Assembly: GCA_027475525.1 (NCBI GenBank)
Contig: JAMWFC010000029.1
Location: forward strand, 620,001-684,000
Direction of reading: 5' to 3'
Origin: Macrolepiota albuminosa
Taxonomy: Eukaryota > Basidiomycota > Agaricomycetes > Agaricales > Agaricaceae
Length of the DNA: 64,000 bases
Part shown: piece after piece, positions 24,864-36,765 of the stretch
How positions within the stretch are numbered: position 1 is the first letter of the stretch
Layout: each line of letters begins with the position of its first letter
Translations under genes and position numbers: made by a program
Notes under the pieces: model-generated
What the model was told of the DNA's origin: nothing
The model's database searches: none
What the model saw: the letters and a program-made list of their open reading frames with translations, nothing else

Positions 24864-26171
24864 ATGGCCGCGAACTGTTCATATCATCCTACGATCTTTC
24901 TGTTCCCACTTGCTCGGCTCTCCTCACAATCCACTCAACAAGTTAGTGAAGCCTTGGAGAAGTTGCGTGCAGTCTACTGGTCGTCTCCACTCCCCACCCA
25001 AATAACCCTCCCAAAACGCACGATCCTAGGCGATAGCACCAACACTGACTCTGGATACGCTACCGCCGAAAATTCTGACGACGAAGGAGAACCAAGCACC
25101 GTAACACACGTCTCCAGCATTGCTGACAACGAGCGCCTTGAGGTGCTCAGAGCCGATACCCTTGAACGCGAGTTCGCCGTGCGCTGGACCACGGGCTTCA
25201 TCTCGCGTTCGGATTCATGGATCGAGGATGCGCTCGGGGATGATGATAAAGCAACTCGTACGCGGCTTCTTGATGAGGCCACGAAACTCCTCTCTGCATT
25301 CATCGGTGAAGTAACAGAGAATGACGATGACGATGAGCGAGACGAAGAGGAACCCGCGATGGTGCGCTCTGTGTCGTTCCCGACCAGTGAGGGTGAGGCG
25401 ATTGAGGTTCAACTTCATGATGCGCCAATGCTGGAGGACGATCATACCTCCGTTGGGCTGCAGAGCTGGGGGAGCTGTATCCGTTTTGGAAAACGTATAT
25501 GCGCAAATCCGACCTCTTTCTCTCTCACCCCTTTGCCTCACGCTTCCGATCGGCCTCTACGCATCCTTGAGCTCGGCGCCGGTACCGGACTCCTCAGCAT
25601 TCTCGCTGCGAAACTTTTGCACGGCAGTTCGCATCCACCCACCGTCATCGCGACAGACTTTCACCCAGACGTGCTTGCGAACCTTGCTATCAACGTCGCC
25701 GCCAATCTACCTTCATCATCTATACCCTCACCATCCAGACACACATTCCCACAAGTGCAAGTCCACACCCTCGACTGGGAATATCCCACCACATCGCCCC
25801 CACTTGACGAACCCTTCGACGTCATACTTGCTGCCGACGTAATATACCACCCACACCACGCGCGCTGGATCCGCGTGTGCGTTGAACGGCTTCTTCGTCG
25901 GCCAACTTCATCTGAACTCAAAGATGGGGAAGGTGGTGTGTTTTGGATGTTTAATGCTGTTAGGGAGGTTGGAAGGCACGAGGGGCTCGCTGAGTCTGTG
26001 GAGAGGGTGTTCAATGACAGCGCACCTGCAGGAACTGGAGAGGGAAGGAAGAAGGGGATGGCCCTGAGGATTTTGGAAATGGAAGAGGCGGAGAAGGAGT
26101 TGGGTGTTGGGAGGGTTGACGAGTCTGGATACAGACTATATAAGATTGGGTGGGTGGAGGATTCTACATAG
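24864..26171 (+). CDS. family-16 (FAM86/EFM-like) protein methyltransferase
   Basis: Single exon, 435 aa. The SAM-binding motif I ILELGAGTGLLS is at 233-244 and the acidic ribose-binding residue is Asp265 in VIATDFHPDV. A post-I DVILAADVIYHP segment around residue 320 is typical of the Methyltransf_16 family (PF10294). Members methylate lysines on elongation factors and other cytosolic proteins. The approximately 200-residue N-terminal extension with acidic stretches resembles the FAM86/EFM2-EFM3 branch, but the substrate cannot be named from sequence. The C-terminus ends in YRLYKIGW, also usual for the family. No introns are needed, unusual in this neighbourhood. Start chosen at the first ATG after an A-rich leader. 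Confidence 0.85.
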   Translation: MAANCSYHPTIFLFPLARLSSQSTQQVSEALEKLRAVYWSSPLPTQITLPKRTILGDSTNTDSGYATAENSDDEGEPSTVTHVSSIADNERLEVLRADTLEREFAVRWTTGFISRSDSWIEDALGDDDKATRTRLLDEATKLLSAFIGEVTENDDDDERDEEEPAMVRSVSFPTSEGEAIEVQLHDAPMLEDDHTSVGLQSWGSCIRFGKRICANPTSFSLTPLPHASDRPLRILELGAGTGLLSILAAKLLHGSSHPPTVIATDFHPDVLANLAINVAANLPSSSIPSPSRHTFPQVQVHTLDWEYPTTSPPLDEPFDVILAADVIYHPHHARWIRVCVERLLRRPTSSELKDGEGGVFWMFNAVREVGRHEGLAESVERVFNDSAPAGTGEGRKKGMALRILEMEEAEKELGVGRVDESGYRLYKIGWVEDST

Positions 26172-27383
26172 TGGTAACTCACGTATGCATCCTGTAGAAT
26201 TGATCATTTTCCTGGGGCCTTGGCTTGTATCGTTGTATCGTGCCACACTTGAGTCATTATTTGATGTTTCTGTGGTACAGGGCTGAACTTTGGATAAATA
26301 AAGTCGTTGGCCTATTCGTGCTGCAACCACAAGAAATGCAGCTTTTTGATCAAACAAGAGATTTAAACGAAGACTTCTATTCATCAAGGTGAACCTGAAT
26401 GTCTGTGTTTGGTCGCGTGCCAAAGAAAACTTGCGAAGTGTCCTTATCCGAAGCCAAGTTTTCCACGAGCGCTGTAGATAGTCCGTCCGATAGATATCCG
26501 CACCGTGCCGTCAACTGTGCCGTGTAACTGGAGGAGCTTGCCGCCAGGACTATAAGTGATAGTCCAGCATTGAACTTCAGAGTCACCGACACCACCAGAG
26601 GAGCTTGACTTGTGCCCCGTCGATCTCATCCTACTAATTCCCCCTTTCCCATATCATGACGTCAGTAAGTCTCCCTTCACATACTTTTGTTTTCTGGCCT
26701 AATTCATGGCTTGTACCACCAGAAAATACGATTGGCCTTGTCGAAACGTGCCAAATTCTTGAAGGTCATTGTCAGGCGAGTTGTGCGATCTTTCACGCCG
26801 CCCACCAAGAGTGCACAGGTCAGTCGCAGTTTTACATATCTTAAATTGAATGCGCCCTCATGGAGAGATCAGCCATCCGGCCCGCTCGCGGAGCTGATAT
26901 CTGTCGGTCCAAAGCTAAAGAATGCCATCTCGGTGAGTGCACCACAAGTTGTCTTGTCAGGAAAGAAAAAACTGGAGGACTAGGCAAAGGAAGATTGTTC
27001 TACGTACTATATCGTGCGTCTTCCTTGTTCACACTATTCGAAGTAGGTACATGCTGCATCATGGGCCGATTTGCAGCCCGGAGACATCGTTTGAGGTAGC
27101 TTATGGTTGGCACTTGCAGGGTCTTTATTGAGACCAAGTGAAGAGCCTGGGATTCACCACCACGAAGCAGGATCATGTCGCGGAGCAGAGGGCACATGGA
27201 CCGGTGTTTCAAAGATAGGAATAATGTTAATGAAAGCATTTGTTGAAGGATACCTCGTGTTGCAAGTCCTAAATTGTACACAAAGGGGTAAAATGGAAGA
27301 CGATACATGCTTTCGCTTGCATTCCAAGTAACATTGCCATCACCCATAGGAGACATTTGCTGCGAATATATACAAGATACGGT
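26172..27383. other. intergenic with one possible small gene
   Basis: Apart from the weak candidate at 26656-26983, nothing coding is supported. Minus-strand open frames around 26629-26377 show no recognisable domain. Confidence 0.4.
26656..26983 (+). CDS. possible small basic protein
   Basis: ATGACGTCA then GTAAGT starts an intron (26665-26722, ending ACCAG). The second exon, 26723-26983, stays open to a stop, giving about 89 aa. The N-terminus is strongly basic and helical-looking (KIRLALSKRAKFLKVIVRRVVR). No family is recognised. A nine-base first exon, canonical splice signals and continued openness are suggestive, but chance cannot be excluded; further GT...AG pairs exist inside the second exon. 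Confidence 0.3.
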
Positions 27384-28573
27384 CTATCCGAATCTTTGTT
27401 TCGCCAACTGTTGAAACATGTCCATGGTAGCCTTTGAAATTTCAGAGAAATTAGTATTAGCAGAAGCAATAAGCCAAATCAAACCTGTTCCTTCTGTTTG
27501 AACATCTCGGCTCGTTCGCGGGCAGCAGCGGCTTTCTCCTCCCTCGCGGCACTATATCTATTCTTCGCTGCATCTCTTCTGGCGACCCTGCAGAATACGT
27601 CGCATCAACTGAGATGCGATGGAAGAAGTCATAACTCACATATCCTTGTAGCTGTCTCCACCACCTAACAACGTGGACTCATCGACCTCGAACCCTTCGT
27701 CGCCTTTCTCCCTAAAGCTCTTATCCGCCTCCCTCCTCGCCCTCTTCTTCTCAAGCATCCCTTCTCGACCAACCTCCCGTGGACCAACCATATCCTCGAT
27801 CCGTTCCTTTGCCTCCAGCTTATCCCGTTTCCGCTTATAGGACCGTTCCTCTTGCTCTCGTTCAGCTACCAACTCTCGAGATAATGTGAGGTCTGAAGCA
27901 GAAGGCATCGCTGGTCCCTGCATTCGTCCTCTACTGGTTGAGCCAGCCCGTGACGAAAGTTCTGCATGTTCTCGGTTATATGTCGCTGCGCCTATCTCTT
28001 CCCGTGTTGCTCTGAGAGCATCGACTTCAGCTTGCGAGCTTTTCGATGCGAAAGACCATTTATAAGCTGTTCTTTCCTTTGCAGAGACTGTCGATGGATC
28101 GATACCTGCGTAGAGGGACCCTTGGGCAAAATTAAGAAGCTGTTGAAGAGAAATGAATAGATGACATACTGCGTAACTTCCCTCTATTCCAAGCCTATAT
28201 GTCGAATGAATCGACTTGAGGTTTCACAAAAAGGAAGTTCAAGCACACCTTTACGAACTTGCGAAAGTAACTGTCTTACAAATTAGGATCCACCGAAGTA
28301 GGAAACAGACGTGCTTACCTCCTAGCTCTATCACCAGAGAGTTCATCAAAGTACTGTGTGAATTAATTCGTGTTAATGAGGCCCTCGTTTTGTGAGGACT
28401 CAATGACTCACCTTGCCCTTCTCATCTTTCAACCACGTTCTGAACTCGTCGCTTTTTTGGAAATAATCAGACTCCGATATTGGTTGAGCATCGTATGGCA
28501 GCTTGATGTCTCTTTCAGGTGTCCTGGAGCGGTTTCTGCGCGGAGACCTGGAAAGCGAACGGTTTGAGGGCAT
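27384..28573 (-). CDS. conserved RS-rich nuclear-type protein, function unknown
   Basis: Seven exons: 28573-28412, 28353-28319, 28270-28249, 28194-28170, 28105-27640, 27587-27485, 27431-27384; 286 aa. The N-terminus is Ser/Arg-rich (SRSPRRNRSRTPERD). Then comes a conserved block: ESDYFQKSDEFRTWLKDEKGK, YFDELSGDRAR, YFRKFVKAWNRGKL, and TAYKWSFASK. The C-terminal half is a charged coiled-coil-like region rich in Arg, Glu and Lys. The block looks like one found across eukaryotes in small RS-containing proteins of unknown role, and the composition suggests a nuclear RNA-processing partner (inference). Two exons are only 22 and 25 nt. The fourth intron (28169-28106) was chosen because the nearer acceptor creates a stop. 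Confidence 0.8.
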
Positions 28574-28791
28574 GAAGTTGTGGAACAAAGATTCTTCAAA
28601 GATCCTCAACAAACATAAACATCTCCCCAGTAGATCCTCTCTTCCTCTATATTTATGTAGAATCTGTTCCTTCTTGTCTACGAGAGGTGAGATGTACGTA
28701 TAAAGTTTTTGATTCACGATTTTACATCATGGCCTTTGACTACAGTATTATATATTCGATGCAGTTTCTCAAACACTCATTAAGTCAGCGC

Positions 28792-30790
28792 TCAGCCTCG
28801 AGCCTTCAAAGCAGCAGCGTGAGACTTGAGGATGGGGTATACAGCTCCATCAGGATAGATGGCGAATCCGTCATTGGGTGTATCACCACTAGAGTTAGAA
28901 ATGTCAGAAAACTGTCTACGGATACTGGTATGAATGAGACGAACCTAGAGAGGTGGGACCCAGATTGCCTGGTTGTTAAACGATACAATAAATATAAGAA
29001 ACTCTTTTCTGAGGCAGTGTCGACTTACCAGATAAGGTCTCCAGCCAGACCAGACGAGATAATCTCATCAAACCAGGCCTGATAAGTCGTCGTCTGCGCG
29101 CTCGTAACTCCAAACTCTTCCAAAATCACAGGTTTTTTCGCGGAGTTCTGAGAAGCAGCATGATCAGAGATCCATTGGACACCCCAGAGGGTCGAGTTGC
29201 CGCCTTGACCCCAAGATTCCTAGGTTATTTTTAGTGTCAAATATGGTTCGTGCGTGGTGAATACATACAGGATAGGCCTATATACAGAAGAGGATCAATT
29301 ACACGTCAACAGTAATGTGATAAAACGTACGTGGAAAGTGCCAAAGTCAACAGTATCGATAGCTAGGTTAACGGCGAAGTCAACACCCTCGCTACCTCTG
29401 CCAGACACGTCAGAGTCGTTTTTCCGATAATTCATCTCTAACGTACTGGTAGGGGTAGTTGGGTCCATTGGGTTCGTTATAGAAACCTTCATCACCAATA
29501 GCGACCAAATGGTTAGAATCAATGGATTTGATATACGCAGAGAAAGTCTTGATCCAAGCAGTGACCGTAGTTGTCGTACAAGTTCCCGTGGAGGTACTGT
29601 ACACATTTGTTAGTGTATGAGTCTCGAGGCACAAAGAAGCTACATACCCAGTGGTGCCTCGGCACCTGGGCTCGTTCGAAAGCTCCCAGGCAAGGATCGT
29701 GGGCTCGTCTTTGTAGCGGGTGACAAAGGTCTTGACATAATTCCTGTAAGCGGCTTGGACGGTGGCGTCTGTGTAGAAAAGGTCATGATTCTGCGAATTC
29801 AGGAGCTGCCTGACATATACGTCCATGCCTCCATAATCAGACCTGTTCATTAAGTCAGTCATGTAAGCTCGACTCTGCCTAGAGTTGAGTTAATTTTTTT
29901 TTACCAATTGTTGGTTCTTGAGAGGAATTTTCATAAACATCAGACTGTACAAATGCGGATAGAATGTGCTTACAAGGCAACGATGAGACGGATGCCGTTA
30001 GCCTTAGCAGCAGCAACTACGTCATCTGTGAGAAAGATCAGCAATCGCTCAACCTTCGATTTCCTATGCATTACCAAAGTTCTGCAGGCCAGTAGCTCCT
30101 GTATTGATTGTCGGTGTGCTTCCAGACCAGATCTGGTAATATTCGCCATTGGCACTTGTCACCTCATTGAAACCCCTAGTGTTTCTTTTCTTAGGTAGAA
30201 AAAAGCAACGTTGTGGTCATAGCTCACCAGGTGCGAACGGTGGTTCCGCCAGCGGCCGCAATATCTGCAAAGGCCTTGTTCATATTATCTACGCTAAGAC
30301 CGATCAAGCCCATCCAATATGAGTTTCCACTGACAAAGGTCATGGTTAAATGGAGAAATGAATAACCATTATAGAAGTTGAGCTCACCCAACGACGGTGT
30401 AAGGCTGACCATTCACAACGAAGCGAGTACCGGAGGTCGTGACGAAACCTGAAGCGGCCACAGTCGGGGTCGCACTGGCAGTAGTGCTCGTTGCGGTACT
30501 CGCGGTAGTGACAGTGGTAGAACTGGAACTTGGCCTAGTTGTGGTCGAGGTAGCAGTCGTACTAGGAAGACATTGCCAGTACCAATCATTTTGGTACGTG
30601 CAAACCGATCCAGCCACGCAAGCTGTAATGTATGATTAGTCAACGTCAATAATAACTCTGGAAAAGATATGAACTGACTTGTGTCGCCAGTCCAGTTAAG
30701 GCCACCGCACTGCCCCCAAACAGGCTGTTGGGCAAGGACGGAGGAAATGGTCAAAGTCAGAGCAATGAGAGCCGAGGGGAGCTTCGGCAT
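28792..30790 (-). CDS. secreted endo-beta-1,4-mannanase, GH5 with N-terminal CBM1
   Basis: Thirteen exons: 30790-30679, 30622-30388, 30329-30228, 30175-30075, 30025-29974, 29916-29905, 29842-29648, 29596-29447, 29397-29331, 29277-29269, 29219-29029, 28968-28945, 28888-28792; 448 aa. Signal peptide at about 1-20 ends SSVLA. A cellulose-binding CBM1 follows, with VWGQCGG and four cysteines, then a Ser/Thr linker. The catalytic domain shows RTWGFNEV, the acid/base Glu262 in SNEP and the nucleophile Glu380 in LEEFG, as in subfamily GH5_7 mannanases. The enzyme cleaves beta-mannan in plant walls outside the cell. Exons 6 and 10 are only 12 and 9 nt. Family is certain; mannan specificity follows from the closest motif pattern. 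Confidence 0.94.
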
Positions 30791-31714
30791 TTTGTTCTGG
30801 GGAAACAAAGGTCATTGGTGAGCCCTTTTATCAAATGGCTGCAGAAAACTTTCCGAAGTAATAATCCGCGTGTTCTTATGAAAGGAGATGTCGGTGATTT
30901 CCGCTCAGTCTCTTTTTCGTCGACGGATCATACTGCTAGGAAACTTATTCGACCTTAGGAAAGAAATTTCCAGCAAAGAGAAAAAAAGGCGTGTGGAGCC
31001 AGAAGCACTTCAGACTTGTAAAAAAAAAAAAGCCTAGGAAAGCCAGAGTTTGAGAAAGAGCCATCCGGAGATTAGCCGCAGGTTCAAAGTGCAGTTGCGA
31101 AAAAAAGCCGCACAATGTAGAGGAAGAAACAGAACGTAAACCAAAATGATGCCCGGACGTCGGCTGTGCACGGCTCGATGGAGAACTTCAATATCGGAGC
31201 GACTGCGGAGAAATGGCATGTGTGAATGCAGTCCGCACCGTACCACATTCCAACGTGCCGTTTTTTCTTTGTTTGGCACTCGGGAGCAAAGCCATGGATG
31301 ACATGTGTACGCCCTAATTGAGACTATTTAGTTTATAGGTGCTTTGATGAGCATCAGGTGAGATATTTCAGAGGAACTGAAGGAGTGACGTTCTAATAGA
31401 GGGTTTTCATAGGGTTTTTATGTTAGGTATGCCTATTGGATTGGCTTGCTTATCGACGTGATCCAGGAAGCAGATGTCTAAGCCAGAGAAGTTCCCACAC
31501 CCGAACAAGGTCCTAACACAGCCAAATCGTTGCACGCTAACAAATCATTTGCATTTTGGGTCCTTATCTATACAAAGGGAAGCAAGCTTCCCAATAACAC
31601 TATGATAGTTCAAAACGATAACCGAACAAGACAATATTGAATCATTGTGTCTGCAAAAAAACAGTCGAGTCGACAGGTATACGATAAGTATTGCTGGACA
31701 TCGTGAATTACCTA
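30791..31714. other. intergenic, no gene seen
   Basis: Left part is the mannanase promoter (read leftward). No catabolite-repression or other site is called because short matches are too frequent to trust. No coding evidence. Confidence 0.45.
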
Positions 31715-32196
31715 TTAAATGATGGTAACAATTCCGACTGGAAGCATTTGACACTTTCCACGATCGAGAAAGTTGTCTTCATCTGGTCGAGCTTTCCTCT
31801 GGTATTCTTCAGATTCAAAAACCTGCGATTGTATGAGCCACAGGAGAAGGTGAGGTTCGTACAAACATACTGCCAAGATTTTATCAAAACTCTCTCCTTT
31901 CAAAATGACGACCCCATCCCAGTCTGATACCAGAAACCCCATGGCTGTCAATTTTGGGATCCAACTATTATCTGTATGTGCCTGCAGGGACGACTTCGCA
32001 AAGGACGAAGTTAATTACTTTTGCTCGGACTTGCCTGTTCGTATGCCAAAATGTTACTCTTTACTATTTCCAAAGAGACGAACAGCTTCGCATGAGTCTC
32101 ATGCCAGTAATTGCTGAACTGTTCCCAAGTCAAGCCCTCCTTTCTCTTCAGAAGAAAAAGGAGATGAGCGTAATCCGGACGGATTGATTGAGCCAT
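31715..32196 (-). CDS. EthD-domain protein
   Basis: Exons 32196-32035, 31981-31871, 31822-31715 give 126 aa. The EthD/dimeric alpha-beta barrel fold (PF07110) is clear: LLFLLKRKEGLTWEQFSNYWHETHAKLF at 11-39, VSDWDGVVILKGESFDKIL in the middle, then FESEEYQRKARPDEDNFLDR. Relatives are small cytosolic dimers, some acting in polyketide or ether metabolism; the substrate here is unknown. The first intron (32034-31982) has a GC donor in the favoured AG|GCAAGT context and ends in GCAG; no alternative GT keeps both the frame and the conserved TyrGluGln junction. A start 27 codons' worth of bases further upstream (32223) is possible, but MAQSIRPD fits the family better. Confidence 0.88.
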
Positions 32197-35100
32197 CAGT
32201 CTTGTTGAACCCCAATAGCTCAAGTACTTATAAAGGAGAAAATCAACACCTACTTAGGCTCCGTCATGTGGCCATTGCTTGCATCTGGCGTCCGGATAGA
32301 GCTTCTTTTGCTTGTATTAGCTCTACTGTGCGGTCCGCCATATCCGGGCAGGAAGACGATTTGAAGGCAGTCTAAGGTAAATGAACGTTTTTCGGAGTAA
32401 TTTCTCGGTTACATCTCTCGAGCTTCTGCATATTATGCACCACGTCTGTTGGCCTTGTCTCCGCTGCACCATTTACGCACATCACTGGCATCATTATCGT
32501 TGTTCCGCTTGATGTAAATGGTAAAGATGGAAAGATCATTCATTGCTCGGCAAGACACGTACAAAGCGGAGTCGGAATTCAATATTCACCAGTCACGGAA
32601 CGTGGGCTTACTTTTTCTTGACTTTCTATCCACGCAGATACTAGCGCATGAGATCCAATGCACCAACTTGGATATCTACCCGGACGAGCGACGGAATCGT
32701 TCATCAGCTGATACATCTTTAAAATTCTCTATTTTTTCTGCCCTTCTAACCAGGCCCTCCACATAACTTACCTCCAGTTTGAAGACGATCGCTTTGTTCT
32801 TCGTCCTTACCTTCTGTGGCAGTTCTATCCTTGCCCAAGCAGATTCTGAGAATGTGACAACAACGATCATTGACAATGCTAATCCGAGGAACATCCTACG
32901 GCCATATGCTTTCATCCTGAAGGTTTTTTTTAAAAAAAAAGAGAGAGAACATGTCCCTTTTTAGACGACATTGACCTCACTCTTCTTGGCAACACTTCAA
33001 GTGAGGCTTTGACGCTATGAACGAGCATACTGACAAACAGCTTTTCTTGATTACCCTGGCGATGCTTACGTCAAAGTTGACGGAAAGCTTGGTGAAGCCA
33101 ATCTAACTCCTTACCCGAGCAACATTGAATTTTAGTTCATCTCTTGTGTCTTGAAACGCTCCGTCTGGGCTCAGCTTGTCTCACAGTTTAGAAACCGCGT
33201 AGACTTTATAAGACCTTATTCAGAACATCCATAACTTCACCAATACTGAATACATCATTCCACATGGCAGGAATCTTATTCTTCATATGATATTCAATGT
33301 ACTAAATCCACTGGCAATCGGTGGTGCGTTTCCGGCAACAATTTATCGCCTCTTCGAATCTGTCCCTGCTATATAACTCTCACCTCCAAATCTACCGCAC
33401 TCTGTAGGAGATATTTCTCTCTTCTGCAATAAGTCCACATGTTCTGCACCGATAGTGTTTGGTGGGATTCGGCAGGACCCACGTACTATCTCAGGTCGCG
33501 ATTATGACATTCCTCTCAACTCCTTTTCGGGAGTGTATGGTCCGCTTCTATCTGTAGCCACTTGACTTTTGTTTGTACGTCCTTTAGGTCCTTCCACACC
33601 GTCATTTATATTGGAGAGGGATCGCGGGGCGTCAGTGATCCGATGCCGCCGCCGTAGAGGGAAATTATGATGGAAAACTTATACAGTCGGAATACTTGAG
33701 TCGGAAACGGAATTCGGAATATCTCGGTCGTTGACGAATTTTGTTGTATCCGACAATTTACTTAGGCGGCATCCGTTGAGGATTCAACTCTGATCACTGA
33801 CGACCCATTGTTTGACGATCAACCCAGAAGTTCTTCTCGGCTCCAAGATATCCGCATCTGTTTGCTCCTTGCGATGAACCTTTGAATCCATGCATTTTTC
33901 CTACCGTGTATTCGTGTCCTATGAAAGCGTTATTTGGTGGTGAGATCCTGTATTTCTGGGTCTTATGAGTTTTATGCTGGATTCATCAAAGATAGGTCGC
34001 ATAACAAACATCGCGGCTATTATTTCACTGATAGTGAGTGAGGTTAATATTTTGCCGCCCATGGGTATGGTTTTACTGGAAGCATTGAGTGCTTTAATAA
34101 AGTTCGCTTCCTCTGAAAAATGGCCTCAGACTCGTCTGCTTGTATCCCAGAATTGTCTTGGCTCGAGAAGGAGTCATGAGGCACATCTTCTGGGACTTCA
34201 GGTCAACGTCAGTTCATGGTAAAGTCCAGCATCGGATCGTGACGTTGTCTGGGTATGGAGTACCGTAGTCCGTCCTGATTGATTGCATGGGTGATACTAA
34301 TCGATGCATCGATACCAAATGGCTCAGGGCATATAATGATATGACGACCTAAACCCTGCTGTCAGATGTAGAAGTTTTACATCCTTACTTAGACCATGAT
34401 CAGAAAAGAGCAGTCATTTCGAGTGAAGGAAACAAGGCTCTTATTCATAGGATCCACAAAAATCAAGTTGTGGGGAAGTACATTCGCCTTGTACTCTTTC
34501 TGATTTGAATACTTACGAGATCGAATACATAATTGTTGGATTCATTGCGTGGTAAGAGGATATCATGAGGATCTTCTCATTCGGCTCCTTGCTCTAGAAG
34601 ACGAATCTTGCGACGTCCTGTTATATCCTGCTGGTGCCACAATTGTTGACCGTGACTCGATATTGCTAGCGACTGACGGTAAAGAAAACCGAATCTAACT
34701 ATTGGCAGGTATCAATCGTGAGAAATGCTTTCACACATAGACCGCGCTGGTACTAACCATATTCCGCACGCGAAATGCCTTGCATTCTTGTGAGGATGAG
34801 AGCTGCGCATAGTGGGTACATTGTGGTGATGATGGGATGCACCGAACGTGAGTTAGGATGCGGTTGGGAAACTACTTGTACAATATACGAAGGCACAGGA
34901 TTTCAGCCATATTTCCAGGCCTAGGCCAGTCCCGCCATCTCTAGGGAGTTTCGGAGTTCGCGGGTGGACGAATCCCTTGTAAATAATCAAATATAACAAA
35001 ATACGATGTGCCGAGATGATGGTGAGCTTTAGATGGTACAGACAGTGGGTACCTCGTTCAACGGTTGCTGTCGTTTTTATCACATTGTTACCCGATCACG

Positions 35101-35729
35101 CGGGGGCCGTTGAAGATATGGGTGGTAAGCAGTTCCGTGAGCCAGGGCAGGAGGGACATAGATTATTTGGATACGTATTTGAATATTGTGGCTCTTTTCC
35201 AAAGATAGAGATTTGGTAGCCACAACCCAAGCGCGTGGGCTGGATTGAGCTGAAGAAAGGCGCATGTGATATGTCAACGCCACGTTCATCACGGAAGATG
35301 CCGAATCTGACTCCACATCGAGCAATCGAGAGACAAAGGTGTACAAATACATCCGCTATTTATCCGTTCTTGAAGCACTCATAGCAGCTCATTGAGATAT
35401 GCTGGACGCAAGTGATACATACAGGTAGTAGATGATCATAGTGAGAGCCTGCCTACAAAAAACGGTGGGAGAAGGGCGCAAACTTCGCCCAAAAATACAG
35501 ATAAAGAAATTCAGGCGATCTTCCAAGCCACAAAGAGCTCAGAATCCGATGGCTCGTGCGTCTTCCGACCGTGAGAACTTCCGACTGGCTATGTGGGTTA
35601 CTTTTTTGTCTTGAATCAAGCCATTCATTGTCCCTTCCTTTCTTCCCTGCCCCCACTACTTTCGCACCTCAGTTTCCAAGGACTTGCGAATTCCACTCCA
35701 AACTTTCGATTCTTCGACAATAACTCGTA
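32197..35729. other. 3.5-kb region of apparently decayed or non-coding DNA
   Basis: No intact gene was found. At 32779 (+) an ATG opens 48 residues with a convincing signal peptide (MKTIALFFVLTFCGSSILAQA). After a possible intron, sequence at about 33040-33135 reads FLDYPGDAYVKVDGKLGEA, then stops. Further right, short coding-like blocks at about 33270, 33450 and 33760 are separated by stops and frameshifts. This looks like one or more degraded genes, perhaps a secreted enzyme, but I cannot name a family. The last few hundred bases are the histone H3 promoter. Confidence 0.4.
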
Positions 35730-36448
35730 ATGGCCCGTACTAAGGTCAGTTGGCTCCCAAAGTGTCTCCTAGTTGCCCATCGCTGACCACAACGTGCTCA
35801 ACAATAGCAAACCGCTCGCAAATCCACCGGAGGTCCGTGCTTTCGGGCATCTGATACCTTTTTCCAACTTCTTACCCTTACCTCCCTTTCTCTAGGCAAA
35901 GCCCCTCGTAAGCAACTAGCAACCAAGGCCGCCAGGAAGACCGCAGCAGTATGTTTATGCGCCACTGTCTTCGTCGCCGTCGGGCACCATGTCTGACTAA
36001 GCTTTCACCTAATTTAGACGGCGACTGGTGGTGTTAAGAAGCCCCATCGTTTCAGGCCCGGAACCGTCGCTCTTCGTGAAATCAGGCGTTACCAGAAGTC
36101 CACTGAGCTCCTCATTAGGAAGCTCCCCTTCCAGAGGCTTGTCCGTGAAATCGCTCAAGATTTCAAGGTGAGCATACTTTTCGTCTTTGCTTTCACGATG
36201 TTGTGCTCACACTCTTCATTGTCCAGACCGACCTCCGTTTCCAGTCCTCTGCCGTGATGGCTCTTCAGGAGGCCGCCGAGGCTTACCTCGTCTCCCTCTT
36301 TGAAGACACCAACTTGGCTGCTATCCACGCCAAGCGAGTCACTATGTACGTGTCTGACCACCCTCGGTATCACTAGTATGACTAATGCCATCTCAGTCAA
36401 CCGAAAGATCTTGCTCTGGCCAGGCGCCTCAGGGGTGAAAGGTCCTAA
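35730..36448 (+). CDS. H3: histone H3
   Basis: Six exons: 35730-35744, 35808-35832, 35896-35948, 36018-36167, 36227-36345, 36397-36448; 137 aa including Met. Core sequence is standard H3: [18 protein letters not shown] at the N-terminus, [20 protein letters not shown], and the C-terminal [10 protein letters not shown]. The tail between Lys27 and the VKKPHR segment reads TAATATGG, one residue longer than the usual six-residue SAPATGG-type stretch plus Gly, so the protein is 137 rather than 136 aa. The extra residue falls at the exon 3-4 junction, where no alternative splice pair removes it. Five introns are many for a core histone gene. No histone H4 gene lies next to it. Confidence 0.97.
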
Positions 36449-36765
36449 ACATGTTTCAAACTGGGATGCTACCCCCTCTCTTCTTCTCATTGTTTCTTGT
36501 ATGATACTGCGTTCCTTATGCCATTATGTCTATCTATTGTGCCGTGTGATTCTAGCGGGCCAGAGCACCACACCGTGTACTTTACCTTACTGTTTCACGC
36601 AGCACGCGTTACTCAAATGATATATGTATTCGTTTACCACTAATGAGGTGTCCATCGACAAAGACCCACACTCAGCAAGCAGTGTGTGCCCTGCATTTAT
36701 GCTCGGGATTATCAGTATCCACGTCATTGTTGCTAAGGAACTATGATCTCCCGGAGTCATACATC
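36449..36765. other. shared 3' region of H3 and GH28
   Basis: 317 bp between two convergent genes. No stem-loop of the animal histone type was seen. Nothing else noted. Confidence 0.5.
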
